Positions 34,858-46,469 of a DNA stretch of 64,000 nucleotides are shown piece by piece. Within the stretch, counting starts at the first letter, position 1, and the number at the start of each line of letters is the position of its first letter. The position numbers were made by a program, and so were the translations under genes. The notes below the pieces were generated by a model, which had not been told where the DNA came from, did not search any database, and worked only from the letters and a program-made list of their open reading frames with translations. Origin of the DNA: Heliocidaris tuberculata (Eukaryota; Echinodermata; Echinoidea; Camarodonta; Echinometridae). Location: the NCBI GenBank assembly GCA_025618425.1, contig CM046850.1, positions 10,109,992 to 10,173,991 of the forward strand. The letters run 5' to 3'.

Positions 34858-34924
34858 TTCAGTGACATTTTCACATACTCATTGAGTCTGCAGTTTGAAT
34901 TGAAGTTATTTATTTCTTTTTAAG

Positions 34925-35700
34925 GCCAAATCTGAGGAATATATGCATACATTATTTTCATTGGTTATTTAAGAAGAAGATTGTGGAAACACAAATTGTT
35001 ACTTTTTAGAGCTTACACTACATGTAGTTGGGACATCTTTGACATGTTAATTTTATCAGTGATAGTATGGAAATAAATTAGAATTGAATTACATGATTAT
35101 GCAATGTGCTGAGATTTTGCGAAAATCAGAATTAAATTCAAATCGAATATTGGAAATTAAACTCTTCATGACTGGTCATGGCTGTAATAGGAATTGATAG
35201 TTGATCAAATTCAATTTCTTTAGGATAATATATACATGTATCCACTTCTCCTTAGAAATGTCTTGTAAGCCTACCATTCATAATTTTCTTCCTCATCAGG
35301 CGTTGTCATCTACATGTATTCATCTACACTGTACACAGAAAAATCCATCTGTTTGGAGTTTTTTAAAAACATTTTTTGACTTTTGAGGCTCTCCTCCAAG
35401 GGATTCTGTGAAGCCAGACGTAGTCTCAGCGGAGCATATCCCAGATTGAAATAGACTGATGTTTTGGTCTAATATTCATCGACCTTTCAGTGGATAGGTT
35501 ACATGTAGTTGTTCATAATATTCCAGCCAGGCACTAAAGTCTGTAGCAAATTGCCACCCTCCACCCAGGTATCAGTAGATACCTAATAATGCTTGAGAGC
35601 TGCATGTGATCTCTTAGCTCTAAGGAAGAAATATCAAAAGGAAAAAATAATGGAGAACAAAACGACGTAGCACACCTTCAAACATTGCAGGTTCGCCCTT
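34925..35700. other. No gene seen
   Basis: A+T-rich DNA inside the presumed long intron. No coding signal and no repeat family that I recognise. Confidence 0.4.
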
Positions 35701-35717
35701 ATAATTTGGTTTTAACA

Positions 35718-36208
35718 AAAGGAGGGGGAAAAATGACCCAGTGAAAGTTTGAGAAAAATACAACAAAATATTAGAAAATTATAAATTTTCATTTTTTTTC
35801 CTTTCAATCAAACACAAAATTGACAACTTTGACCTACCATTTGAGTAGCTCTCCTATTTGCTATATGTAGTTATAATTTCACAAATTTCCATTTTCATGC
35901 TTGATGAGGAAACCAGTTTTTTAAATGGCAGTTTGTAAAAACATCCAGTATCTAGAAATCAGGTATTTAATGAAATATTTTCTTCTAAAAAACTGGAAAT
36001 TTATTAAACTTTTCAGTACAGCACAAATGGGAGAGGTGCTAGAAATGTATATCACAGAGTTTCTTATTTGTGTTTGATTGAAATACATGTAGGACTTTAA
36101 AAATCCACAATTTTCTAATTATTGGATTTTCACTGATCTTGGTCTCTTTCATGTATTTTTTTCCCTTTAACATAACTTATTTTCAGGGTGGATGTTCCCT
36201 TTAAACAT
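35718..36208. mobile_element. Family K element, copy 2 (inverted-repeat type)
   Basis: CAGTGAAAGTTTGAG...TTAGAAAATTATAAATTTTC at the left pairs with CACAATTTTCTAATTATTGG...TTTTCACTGATC at 36105-36140. The right end ATTTTCAGGGTGGATGTTCCC/TTTAAA is the inverse of the family K left end at 15200-15230. Confidence 0.6.
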
Positions 36209-36434
36209 GTTGAAAATGTTGACATAAACAGGTTGACATATCTGATGTTTCTGACTTCAAAAGTTTGTCCATACCTTACGATTGGGCAACACTGAGGACT
36301 AACAAGAAATCAGTGACTGTGTAATACACTATACACTGTATATGCGTGTAAACATACATGTATGAGCTTTCTAAGAATACACCCCTTAAAAAAGGTATTT
36401 TACATGAGTTACAGTTATATGACAATGAAATCAC

Positions 36435-36911
36435 ACGGGGGGGGGGGGGGGGGGGGGGGGATGTCTAATTGAGACCTGTACATCATCCGCGTAAATTGCT
36501 TTCTGAAAAGCACTCTAAACAGGGTTGTAGTAGGAGTAGTTTTGATACCCTAAACAGGGAAGCCCGTCTAACAAGACTAATAAGACTAACATCTCTGATT
36601 TTTATACCCTTAACGGCGATATTTGAGGATTACAACATCATCATAGATCTTTTTTTAGCGAAAAGGGAACTGTAAAAGAAATTTAACCTAATTTGGAACA
36701 CATTACCGAACTATACCCCCCCCCCCCTTTCTGCGGATCTTCTTTCTATCACCTGTGAATTTGATAGTTTTTCTTGATTTTTGCTGTTTTTGATGCTACT
36801 TGTAAACGCATAACCTGGGTAACGCGCCTAATGCTGAAAAAGTACCCTTTTTTATCCGTTTTTTTTGTATACAGAGATGTACAGGCCTCAATGAGACATG
36901 CCCCCCTGGGT
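36435..36911. mobile_element. hAT-like non-autonomous element with 24-G left subterminal tract
   Basis: The poly-G tract then ATGTCTAATTGAGACCTGTA on the left matches, inverted, TACAGGCCTCAATGAGACAT and then CCCCCC on the right. GAAATCAC (36427-36434) and AAAATCAC (36912-36919) flank it, agreeing at 7 of 8 positions. The 24-G run is at 36437-36460 and a 13-C run near 36717. No ORF of note. Confidence 0.7.
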
Positions 36912-36964
36912 AAAATCACTAAAAAAGGAAAAAATTTACTCATAAATCATTTGGTTGACTAATT

Positions 36965-38170
36965 AAAGACTGAATCAGTTTGTTTGGAGGACTTTACTAG
37001 TATTGCTTGTATCCTTGATCATTTTTGATGTGCCATAATCATGGACCAACTCAGGCCTGAGGCTCATTTGTGTCAAGAATAGTTGAACGGAAGTCACTGA
37101 AAATTAATTCTCAGGAAAATATGCCAACTGAAAACCACAATCCTGCATTTGACAAAGACCTTATTGTTAGCCTTCGTCCACTCACGATTCAATCATCAAA
37201 TAGGCTTCTAACGACAATATGTCTCTTTAACTCGCAAATGGAAGTGCTGGGTAACACAACACTGTTTTTGTTGCATATTTGATTTTTGAGAAATATTTGG
37301 CAACAATGGGATTGTGAAAGGCAATGACATGAAATCCTCGCCTTTATGACTCGCTGTGTCTGTTTGGCGACGATTATTTGCGTCCGATAAAACCTGCCTC
37401 ATTTGCGATATTTAATAAAGCGTGGACAGAGTTCTTTGGCCAAAAGCCGCAAGTGACTCTTTGTTAGCCAAGGGTCTACTTTGGAAATAAAATGTACACA
37501 AGTTTTGCAATACTTCTGGACAAGCGAGTATTTGTTCTCCTGAGAAGACTTTGATATTGCCGTTTACCCTGGATTTGTACGAACCATTTTTCACTTGAGG
37601 AAGAGGCCACTGTTAGGCTGAAGTTGTAGGCCTATGTGTATGAATGACTTTTGCTTTTAATCTTCATAACTTAGTACTGATGCATAGTATGTTGATATCT
37701 GTAGTGTATGCATGTAGATATCTCTTGCTTTAATGGGAATAGTTGGATTATTCATATAAAATTTCTTTCTTGGTAAGTTCCATCATTTTCCTATAATTTC
37801 ATTTTAAACATGTAAGCCTAAATAGTGCAATAAATTAGGTACGTGAATGAAAATCTGAAAGAATTAAGTTAAAGAGGCAGTAGGCAATAGGCATGTAGTA
37901 GGATTAAACTTCATAATGACTATCAGTGTGCTCTTCTGGTATTTCTGGCGTGATTCATATATTGTTGACAAGTATTTTTACAAAATGTATCTCATAAAGT
38001 TTTGAATCGGCCTAAATAACAGTTGAAAAATGTTCAGAAGTGATGAGCATTTTGCTTGTACACTGTACACTGTAGGTCTTGAAAGCAACCAAATAACCTG
38101 GGTATCAAATATTCATGTAAGCTTTGAAGAAAATAGAATCTCAATTCTTCACAAGATTCATATAGTAAAT
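36965..38170. other. No gene seen
   Basis: Noncoding A+T-rich DNA. Short open frames here show no family pattern and no splice-flanked structure. Confidence 0.4.
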
Positions 38171-38174
38171 GAAG

Positions 38175-38830
38175 TCTATCTACATTTGTGTCTACATGTA
38201 CATTTAGAAGTGATACCAGTCTTTTCAATACTCTGATGTGTAAAAGAATTTTATTGAATCTCATATCTGAGCCTGATCGGTAAAGAGTAGGCATTTTGTC
38301 CGTCTGTGACATTGAATATTTTATGGATTATAATTTTAGTAGAAGACCATGGCAACCAAATTCTATCAAATTCCAACTCTTTCAGCGATGCCCTTCACAA
38401 TGAAACATAAAATAGCTCACTGCAATGAAATATTTATTTTCTACAGGTCTTCAAACTTTCAAAATTTATCAAATGTCCGTCCGTGATTTACATGTACCAG
38501 GCTCATTGACAGAACACACTTTGTTCCACAAAGTTATATCTATGTATATTAGCACCTAGAAATGTTACCAATCTATAACCTGTCAATGCTCTGAAGAACA
38601 AAATCTGGACAAATATCATGCTTAGTTCCAGCAACAGTTTATTTGCAAATATCAATGCTCTGATGTACATATGTATAAAAGAATTCTGTAGAATCTGATC
38701 TCCACAAAACAAGCCCAGTAGCATATAAATGTATATAGATTATATCTACATTAGCACCCAGAAGTGTTACCTGTCAATGCTCTAATGTATTTACTCATAC
38801 ACCATGCATGATTGAATTCATAAAGTATTC
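38175..38830. repeat. Degenerate direct repeats (TATATCTACATTAGCACC... units)
   Basis: Segments near 38175, 38534 and 38742 share TCTA(C/T)(A/G)T...AGCACC(C/T)AGAA(A/G)TGTTACC, and AATGCTCTGATGTA-like blocks near 38225, 38585, 38655 and 38776 are followed by TAAAAGAATT(C/T)T(G/A)T. Old tandem duplication with large indels. Confidence 0.5.
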
Positions 38831-39289
38831 AGTTTCCTGGTGGGCCAAGGCTCATCAAGCATGAAATATTTTATTTCAAGCAGTTTGCCGACAATAAAAT
38901 GTTCAAATGGCGTAACAAACTTTTCTTTTTCATCTGTTTGTTTATTTCCGCTTGATTGATAAATTTGTTTCTGTCAGAAAACTGGAATACTCTTCCAATG
39001 GAATGATACAGCGCAACAGTCAGCAATTTCTTTTTTGCATTTAAGTATGCCTACTATTTTTTTTCTAATGCACATTATGATGGAACTTTCACAAAATGAA
39101 CAGCCCTTCCTTACCAATGGAGTATTTCACTTAAAATTTTTGTTTTTCATTTTGAATATATCTGTTGAACTTAATCACAAGGACTTGTAAGAATTCGACA
39201 ATTATTCATATAAGTTTGCATTCTTGCAGGTATCAACCATATGACATGGTCAAAGTTGTCATTCACCTGTATTAAAATGTATACATACA

Positions 39290-41622
39290 CAGGCGCGGAT
39301 CCAGGATTTCTTAGGGGGGGGGCCCAAATTTCAAATCATGTGAGCTACATATTGCTACAATAATGGTGACAAATGGTGTATCTGACGCTCGATCTCGGGG
39401 GGGGGGGGGGGGGTGCAAAAGCATATAAAGGGCTTTCACTCCCGCCGGAAGAACATTCTGAAATTTTTAAAGTCCAAACAGATCATATTATAATGACTAA
39501 AGTTTCTAAATTCCAAAAGAAAATATTTACAATTTGACACCTATGATTTCGAGGGGCTACTTATTCATCTTTTGTTCGGTAATAACTAACGTCTGTTTCT
39601 GATGGTGTCATTATGGTCATGTACGCTAACTTCCTCGAAATCCGCCCTAAACACTGAGTTTCGTGAATCCTTATTAGCATGCGGCTCTTGCAGGAAGCCA
39701 GGAGCCGTACTAAGGGCTCATTACTGTGGCAAATCATTACTCCTCGGTGACAGTCGGCGAAGATATCAAACAGTTATGTATCTGAAAAGACTGAAATGGC
39801 ATATACTGTAAATCAAATTTCAAAAGGAACAGCACTAATATTTTTTGTGCAAACCAGTCATTAATTGTCGTACGAGATAATAAAGACAATATCGGACACG
39901 GTAATGGTATTATGATTCAAAAAATAGACTTTATTGATATGCTCTATATGCATGATATCTATTAAGGAAATCGCACCTGAAATTGCATCATGTGCACTAT
40001 AAGTTTCAAACGCTTTCTTTCATACAGTAAAAGTACGAAAAAGTTCCACAAGCTGGTATGCATACTATTACACAAGATGTAATAAAACAATAAGTGTAAT
40101 TATAATGATACACTTACATGCCAAAGCATGATCATTATTGCGTTTCTTTGTGCCTGTAAAAGAATAATACTAATATAATATCCATGCAAAATTTTACTGT
40201 TAACATGAATATTTTGAAGAAATGTTAAAATTTGATTTTCCACTATATTGTTGAAAATAGGTGGAAATATCATCTCCCCTTTTCTTTCCTTCTCTTTATT
40301 TTATTTCCTTCTCTCTCTTTTCTTTCGATCCCTTTCCCGTCTCTCTCTCTCTCTCTCTCTATCGTTTTGGTGGGGGGGGGGGGGGGGGGGGGGAAGGCCC
40401 GATTTTTTCCCCTTATAGAAATATCTTTATCAAATATTGCTTTTGACTTTGCAATACTTTATAAACACATTAATAACAACAAAATACTGCACATAATACA
40501 ATTAACAAACAAACCATTTTAATTATACAGCACATATAGCAAAACTAGTTTACAGCAAAATTATGTTCACCCATCTGTTATCAAATGAGATGAAATTGTT
40601 ATTCTTAAATTTTAACATATAGATATTCAGAATGGTAATGCCTTTGATAAGCATTTAAATTACTTTGATAGTAAGCTTTTTAAAAAAAAAATTTCCAGGA
40701 AACTTACATTCCTTCTGTTCTTTTCTTTTCTTATTCCTCCGAGTTTTCCTTCCCTTTATATCCTCTTTTTTTCTTTCCCTTTCACCCTGCTGTGTTTTTT
40801 CTTTTTTTCCCTTGGAGATGGGGAGATGAGACAACGTGGGAGCAAGGCTCTTTTGGCCTCCGGCCTCCGGCCTCCTTCCCCCTTCCCCCTTTTCCTTTTT
40901 CTTCTCCCTCTTTTTCCCCTTTCTCTCATCTATCCCTTTTCCTTCCTTCTCCCTTTTTTTTATGGAGGGGGGGGGGGGGGTGGAAGGCCCTTTTGGCGCC
41001 TGGCATCCTTCTTCCCATTTTCATTTTGTTTTCCTATTTTTTCCTTTTCTCTCTTCTCCCCCTTTCCCTTCTTTTCCTTCTCTCTTTCCCTCTTTGTTCT
41101 TTCTAATTTCCTTCCTGCTCCCTCTCTTCCTCTCTCTCTCTTTGCGAGGGGGGGGGGGGGGAGGGGAAGCAACAGGCCCCCTTTGCAAGGGGGCCTGGGA
41201 GGCAAGACCCTTTCGGTCAATGGACTCTCCCCCCTTTTTCTTCCTCTTTCAATTCATTTTTTTTCTTTTCCCATTCTCTCCTCTTTCCCTTCCCCTTCCT
41301 TCCCTCTTTTTGGCCGGGGAGGGGGAGGGGGAGGGGGAGAGGCAAGGTCCTTTCAGTCCCCCGGCCTCCGCGCTTCTTCCTCTTTTAATTTTTTCTTCCT
41401 TTTTCACTTTTCTCCCCTCCCTCCCTTTCCCTTCTTTTCCTTCTCTCTTTCCCTCTTTTTTCTTCTTTCTACTTTCCTTCCTGCTCTCTCTCTCTTTTTA
41501 TGGGGGGGGGGGGGAGGCAACAGGCAACACTACACCCTGGGAGGTAAGGCCCTTTCGGCCCCGGACTCCTTCCACTTTTTTGCATTCTTTTTTCTCTCCC
41601 CCCTTCCTTTACTCTTTTTGGG

Positions 41623-41654
<32 letters not shown>

Positions 41655-41849
41655 GGCAAGTCCCTTTCGGCCCCGGCCTCTTTCTTCCCCTTTTCAAATT
41701 TTCTTCTTCTTCTTCTTCTTCTTTTCCTTTTCTCTCTTCTCTCCCTTTCCCTTCTTTTCCTTCTCTCTTTCTCTCTTTCCCTCTTTTTTTTTTTTGCCGG
41801 GGGGGGGGGGGGGGGGGGGGGGCCCGCTGCCCCCCGGGAACCGCGCCTG
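39290..41849. mobile_element. 2.56-kb hAT-like element with perfect 8-bp target duplication
   Basis: The ends CAGGCGCGGATCC and GGAACCGCGCCTG are inverted with one mismatch, and TACATACA lies at both sides (39282-39289 and 41850-41857). Poly-G follows the left end by ~25 bp. The first ~0.9 kb is ordinary A+T-rich DNA without a transposase. The rest (40270-41830) is a pyrimidine-rich/poly-G tandem array. It is by far the longest of the G-tract elements here, apparently through growth of the array. Confidence 0.88.
40800..41830 (+). repeat. Polypyrimidine/poly-G minisatellite, about 6-7 units of ~110-215 bp
   Basis: Each unit is a poly-G tract (10 to over 25 G), then AAGGCCCTTT(T/C)GG(C/T)CCCGG-like sequence, then ~100 bp of C/T-only DNA rich in CTTTTCCTTCTCTC. 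Unit landmarks lie near 40840, 40983, 41200, 41343, 41545 and 41657; a single related half-unit is near 40395. Several frames are open for 350 codons on the + strand only because the strand lacks A and so has no stop codons. Confidence 0.93.
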
Positions 41850-41857
41850 TACATACA

Positions 41858-41930
41858 TATACATACATATTGGTATTTATATAGTGCCATTCCATAAAAA
41901 CATGCTCAAGGCGCTTTACAATAAGAAAAA
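41858..41930 (-). repeat. SINE-like 3' tail (GGCGCTTTACA type)
   Basis: TATTTATATAGTGCCATT, then CATGCTCAAGGCGCTTTACA, is a short motif pair that I know as widespread in marine invertebrate genomes. Reversed, it resembles 46395-46455. Family assignment is from memory. Confidence 0.45.
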
Positions 41931-42612
41931 AATGAAACAAAGTAATTATTTTGCTCTCCAAGTGCACACAACCAAATTTTGAAAAAAGATCCCAGAAAGT
42001 TTTATGAAAAATAAGCTATATAAGTGAAAAATAATACCAATTCTCAATAAGTTTGATAGGAATTTTGTACTACAGTATGAATAAATTAAAAATCACAGAT
42101 ATTATTGTATAGAGACTGAGTAAATCAAAGGAATTCCAAATCAATGTCATCACTCATCACCCAATATTTTCATGCTCACATAACATTTGGGAACAATTTT
42201 TTTTTGCTCTGCATATACACAAAATTGTTACTTCTATTTCAGATTTTTGAAAAAAAATGATCAGTGTTCATGGCTTCATTTTGATTTTAGAAATGATAAA
42301 GCTGCAATATTTACAAAGATCTAATGGCCTGAGTAATATCAAGGATCTGAGGTCCACTACAATACCCTGCAGTTCTCAGCGTAATACTCTGATTGTACCT
42401 ACTATTTTCATAAACGATTTCATTCTGATCAAGTTTCAGGCCAATTTCAAAGAGGGTTTCCATCGGGGAACAGACACTATTCATTCTGGAATGTTACCTT
42501 AAACTAAAATAAGCTTTACCAAACTAGTCCTTTTGTACCATAATCCTGGCTGAAAAGAATTAGGAATTGTAATCTTGTAACTTTTAGAGTATCAGCTTTC
42601 TATCTTATCTGG

Positions 42613-42729
42613 ATCTTATAAAGAGATGTAATTGATTTGAATTGATTGCAACTTAAAATTAATTGCAACTCCTATCTCTTAAATACACAATTGTGATTGA
42701 TTTGAATCAATTGCAAGTCTTTATAAGAT
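42613..42729. mobile_element. 117-bp palindromic MITE-like element
   Basis: ATCTTATAAAGA at the left and TCTTTATAAGAT at the right are inverted. Inside, TGATTTGAATTGATTGCAA pairs with TTGATTTGAATCAATTGCAA and GTTGCAATTAATTTTAAG-like halves meet at the centre. Confidence 0.65.
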
Positions 42730-42734
42730 GGGGC

Positions 42735-44957
42735 CCTGCAGTTTGCTATTTGTTGATGTTTATTTATAGGAAGGATTAATATTTATGTTTAGCAGATGCC
42801 TTTTTCACTAGCTTAATTTAAATGAAATTTCAATTGATAATTCTTTGGCAAATTATCCTACTCAAAGATAATCTTTAGTTCTATAGCATAAAGAAATAGA
42901 ATGCTACTTGTTGAATATGTTGTGATATTTTTGTTCCATTTCTATTAAAAAAGTACAGAATGTATAATACATAATGTATTTTGATGTTCCACCAATGATT
43001 TCCAGTGAATCAGTGAATTTTAGTGTAAATATTTGAAAGAAACACCAAATCAAGGTTTGGTTGTCTATCTCTATTGTCTAGTACTATGACTCACTCCTAA
43101 CTTCCATTAGTATTATTAGGCCTACATATCCTTCGATCAACTTTAGTGATGCCTCACTGATTTTTATTACGTACAACATGTAGTTATTCATTACATGTGT
43201 AATGTTAACATTACAAATTAAAAAGTTCTCTGAATAAAGCAATGGATAGGATTCAAGTCATAAGTTTTGACAAATGTTATTGTTTGCTTGATACCTCATG
43301 AATTCTTGAAATACCTTTAATATCTCTTACTTTGCTAGCACAATACGAGCAGTGTGTTTGAATTCACTTGACTGTAACCACACCTGATCATGTGGTAGTG
43401 TGAAATAGTTGGTGTGATTATAAAGAGAAAGGTGTTTATAGAGTGTTTATTGATTGCTGCAGGCTTGAAAGTATCAATCTCCATTACATGCTCAACTGAG
43501 CCGGCATTATGCCCTCAAATTCCCATTCAAAGGCAGGTTAATAGAAAATCAATATCTTTGAACTGGTGGGTCCCAAAACCAAAAGTGTTACTCTACGCCG
43601 CTGGCGATCTCCTTTGCTTTGTTCATTTTCTGTGACTTTTTTCAGACAGTAAGTGATCCTGTTCATGGGATTCCATACATGTGTGAACAATTGTAATCTT
43701 TTGTTATCTTATCATTATAGAAATGTAATATACAGCATTGGGAAAGTTGAAGCAGTCAAAATTAAGGCCCCCATTTTCTCATTTTGGATATGTTCGGCTA
43801 TCTGCATGAATGGCTTGGTCTGGAATGCCTACACATTAGGAAATCAGGCCTCTCAATTTAAAAATAAAAATAAATTTTTGTGATATATATAATGAGTCAA
43901 AACAAATAAAACCAAACAGCAACATGCTTTGCAATTTTTTATTTCTCTTTTTTATTAAATGGTGGGAATATCCCCATAGAATAGGGAAGAACTTCCTGAT
44001 GTTATCAATGAGAAAAAAGGAAAATTGGCAGCTTTTATGATTAATTTTGGCAAATTGAAGAAGCAAGGACTGAAATTTGACAAAAACTTATAGTCTGCTT
44101 TTATGTCTATGAATGAATTGAAGGCAATGGAATGGAGATAATAGTGTGTCCACTTAGTGGTCAGTTTATCAGTTTAAGCGAAGATCTAGTGATTAAATGG
44201 GATAAATGCATTCTTGTATAGTGAGTGTATGGGAGGAGAAGGTCAGAGCTTGGCAATAAAACTTTAAAATGAACTCTGAAAGAGGAAGCAATCTTTTAAA
44301 TAACCCATTGTTAAGTGAAATTAATCTTTAGATATATGATCTACATAGTAGTGTAAAGGTATCATTAGTTGAGACTTGGCCACCAACCATTGCGATAAGG
44401 AAAGCTAGGGAGGATAACAAAACACAAGGAATACTGTAAAATCTGAAACTTTGGCATGCATTTCAGACATGTATAGGTGTACATGTATTCACCAATTTTG
44501 CTATTGGTTAAGATTCATAATAGTTTCGTGCTGCAAAATAATTAAATTACAGCTGACACAACACTGAATATTTGTGATTTGTAAAGTTCCTTTTTATTAA
44601 TTTGCTGTTGTATAATCGGCGACCGTTTTATGTCACAAAATTTCATGGTTTTACAGTAAGGTCATTTTCATACAAGCCCTTTTACTTTTAGCCTGTAAGT
44701 GTACATGTACATGTGGTATATCTTGCGATTTCTCACTGCAAAACCATTTATAATACTGCTTCTTTGCATGATACATGTAAATCATATCTCATAATCTTAC
44801 AAAGGGGTTGTTCATACACATTGCACTGTATGATGGCATAGATCTACCAAGAACCAAGCTCTTCCAAGAACCAATAAACCAAGCATGGTGAAACACCTCA
44901 TGCTGATTTCTTTTCATTCATCTCTAATATATTTGTCCATTTTGTTTATCTTCACAG
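42735..44957. other. No gene seen
   Basis: Noncoding. About 42985-43040 resembles 5425-5480 (ATGATTTC(C/T)(A/G)GTGAAT...TTAGTGTAAATAT), perhaps an old shared repeat. Confidence 0.4.
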
Positions 44958-45054
44958 ATGAGTCAGCTGAGAGGGCTGTAAAGACAAACAATTAAGACTG
45001 GTCAGAAATCCCAAGTTGATCATCATGGTCATTCACTGACCATCTCACTCATCG
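44958..45054 (+). other. 97-bp internal exon (5' leader) of the downstream gene
   Basis: TTTTGTTTATCTTCACAG|ATGAGT at the left and CATCG|GTAAGT at the right are near-consensus splice sites around a 97-bp segment not covered by any repeat. It has stops in the frame that would continue into the later coding exon and holds two tiny upstream ORFs: ATG at 44958 (7 codons) and ATG in CATCATGGTC (4 codons). Best read as a 5' untranslated exon. Confidence 0.65.
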
Positions 45055-45387
45055 GTAAGTTTGTAGATAGTTCTGTGATAATTTCAATCAACATGCATTA
45101 TGCCCATGCATTGGCCATCTCTCTCACAGACTGGTAAAGTTTGTCAATAGAACTGTAAGCTATGTTTGTGTAGGCCTATACACACAGACTGTGGCTTGAT
45201 CTTTTGGAGTGTAATTGTGTAGTTCAAGTCAAGCTTAGCCATATATCGCCATGGAGAAATAGCAGGTGAGAAAAACTTCACTTTCTTGTTAAAACTAGCT
45301 GTGGTGATTGGCATCATATTTGCCATCATTTGTAAAGTTTTCACAAGGTGCGTAGTGTAGCATGTAGGGCACTAATGGAGATTTAAA

Positions 45388-45751
45388 GGGTGCATTTATA
45401 CTTTCAATTTTCAGGCCAGAATGACCCTTTTGTTATGTGTTTAGTTCAAAACACGGTTGCATTCACAGTCATTTTCGTATAATCGCTGATTTGAAACACC
45501 GATGTAAAACTCACAAAAAGGTGCGTTTTGAATCATCCTTCTCCAAAAACATGGTTTCTTGGGAAGCATAAATGCTTTCATATGACTATAAATGCTTAGC
45601 ATGTGCAGTGAGGTTTGTGAAACCAGCTGCGGAGCCTGAATTCGCCTGGAGAAAAGAAGTACATGTATAAACAGTAGCCCGTGAAACTGCGTTTTAGATG
45701 AGCGTTTCAAAATGCTCATTCTGCCTTCGCAAAGAAAGTATAAACGCACCC
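45388..45751. mobile_element. 364-bp MITE-like element (GGGTGCATTTATACTTTC termini)
   Basis: Left GGGTGCATTTATACTTTC and right GAAAGTATAAACGCACCC are inverted with one mismatch over 18 bp. TATAAACGCACCC also occurs at 19935-19948, perhaps a lone end of the same family. Minus-strand frames across it are not genes. Confidence 0.75.
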
Positions 45752-46384
45752 ATATTCGGATGAAGCCTCCTAAGAGTATTGGAGCATATTACTGGAACAA
45801 GTCATACATGAACATGTATGTAATAACCAGATACTTTAGTTTCATGTGACTGTAAATTTTGGTAAAAACATCTTATCTTTTAAAGGTCTCATTGTTTTAT
45901 ACCAAAAGCATTTTAGATTTGATTTTTGAGTTGTAATTGTTGTGTATGGAACAAAGATTACTAATGAGGTTATGAGCTATTGAAGTTATAAGGGGTTTAA
46001 AAAAGTGGACAAAAGTGTCATGTCCATTACGCACAAGCCGTCGTGTCTGTTAAGCAACATTTTAGCTCTGACAAGGAAAAGTGCAGTCTAATCATTTCAT
46101 GAACTATATTTTTTGTTTAGAGTATAAGCTTCTGTTAACACCTTAGTAAGACTCATTGAACTCCAAAACTCAAAGATATTTCAAAATATTGACAGGAATG
46201 AAAAATCCTTTTTCAAAACTGCATTTGATTAATTTGACAATGTTATTCATACATATACATGTATATCCCCATTGTATTTATGTTGTTTATGTATATTTCA
46301 ATATATTTCAATACATTTCAATATTGCTTCTTTTTCTCAATTTCTTGTACTCTGTATTACTGTCATTAAATCTTTCTGTAATTA

Positions 46385-46460
46385 CATTGTACAGTGTATA
46401 CAGTGCCATAATGGAAATGGCGCTTTTTAAATACTCAATATTACTATTATTATTATGTTC
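46385..46460 (+). repeat. SINE-like 3' tail ending in (ATT)n
   Basis: CAGTGCCATAATGGAAATGG, then CGCTTTTTAAATAC and a degenerate ATT tract: the same motif order as 41858-41930 in the opposite orientation. Family known only from memory. Confidence 0.4.
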
Positions 46461-46469
46461 CTTATGGTT

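Noticed and set aside
34481..34885. 134-codon + strand frame
   Set aside because: Antisense shadow of the LINE fragment plus ATC microsatellite.
40826..41897. Two overlapping ~350-codon open frames, Phe/Ser/Gly-rich
   Set aside because: Produced by a strand nearly free of A (polypyrimidine plus poly-G array inside a transposon); open in several frames at once, no start or splice context.
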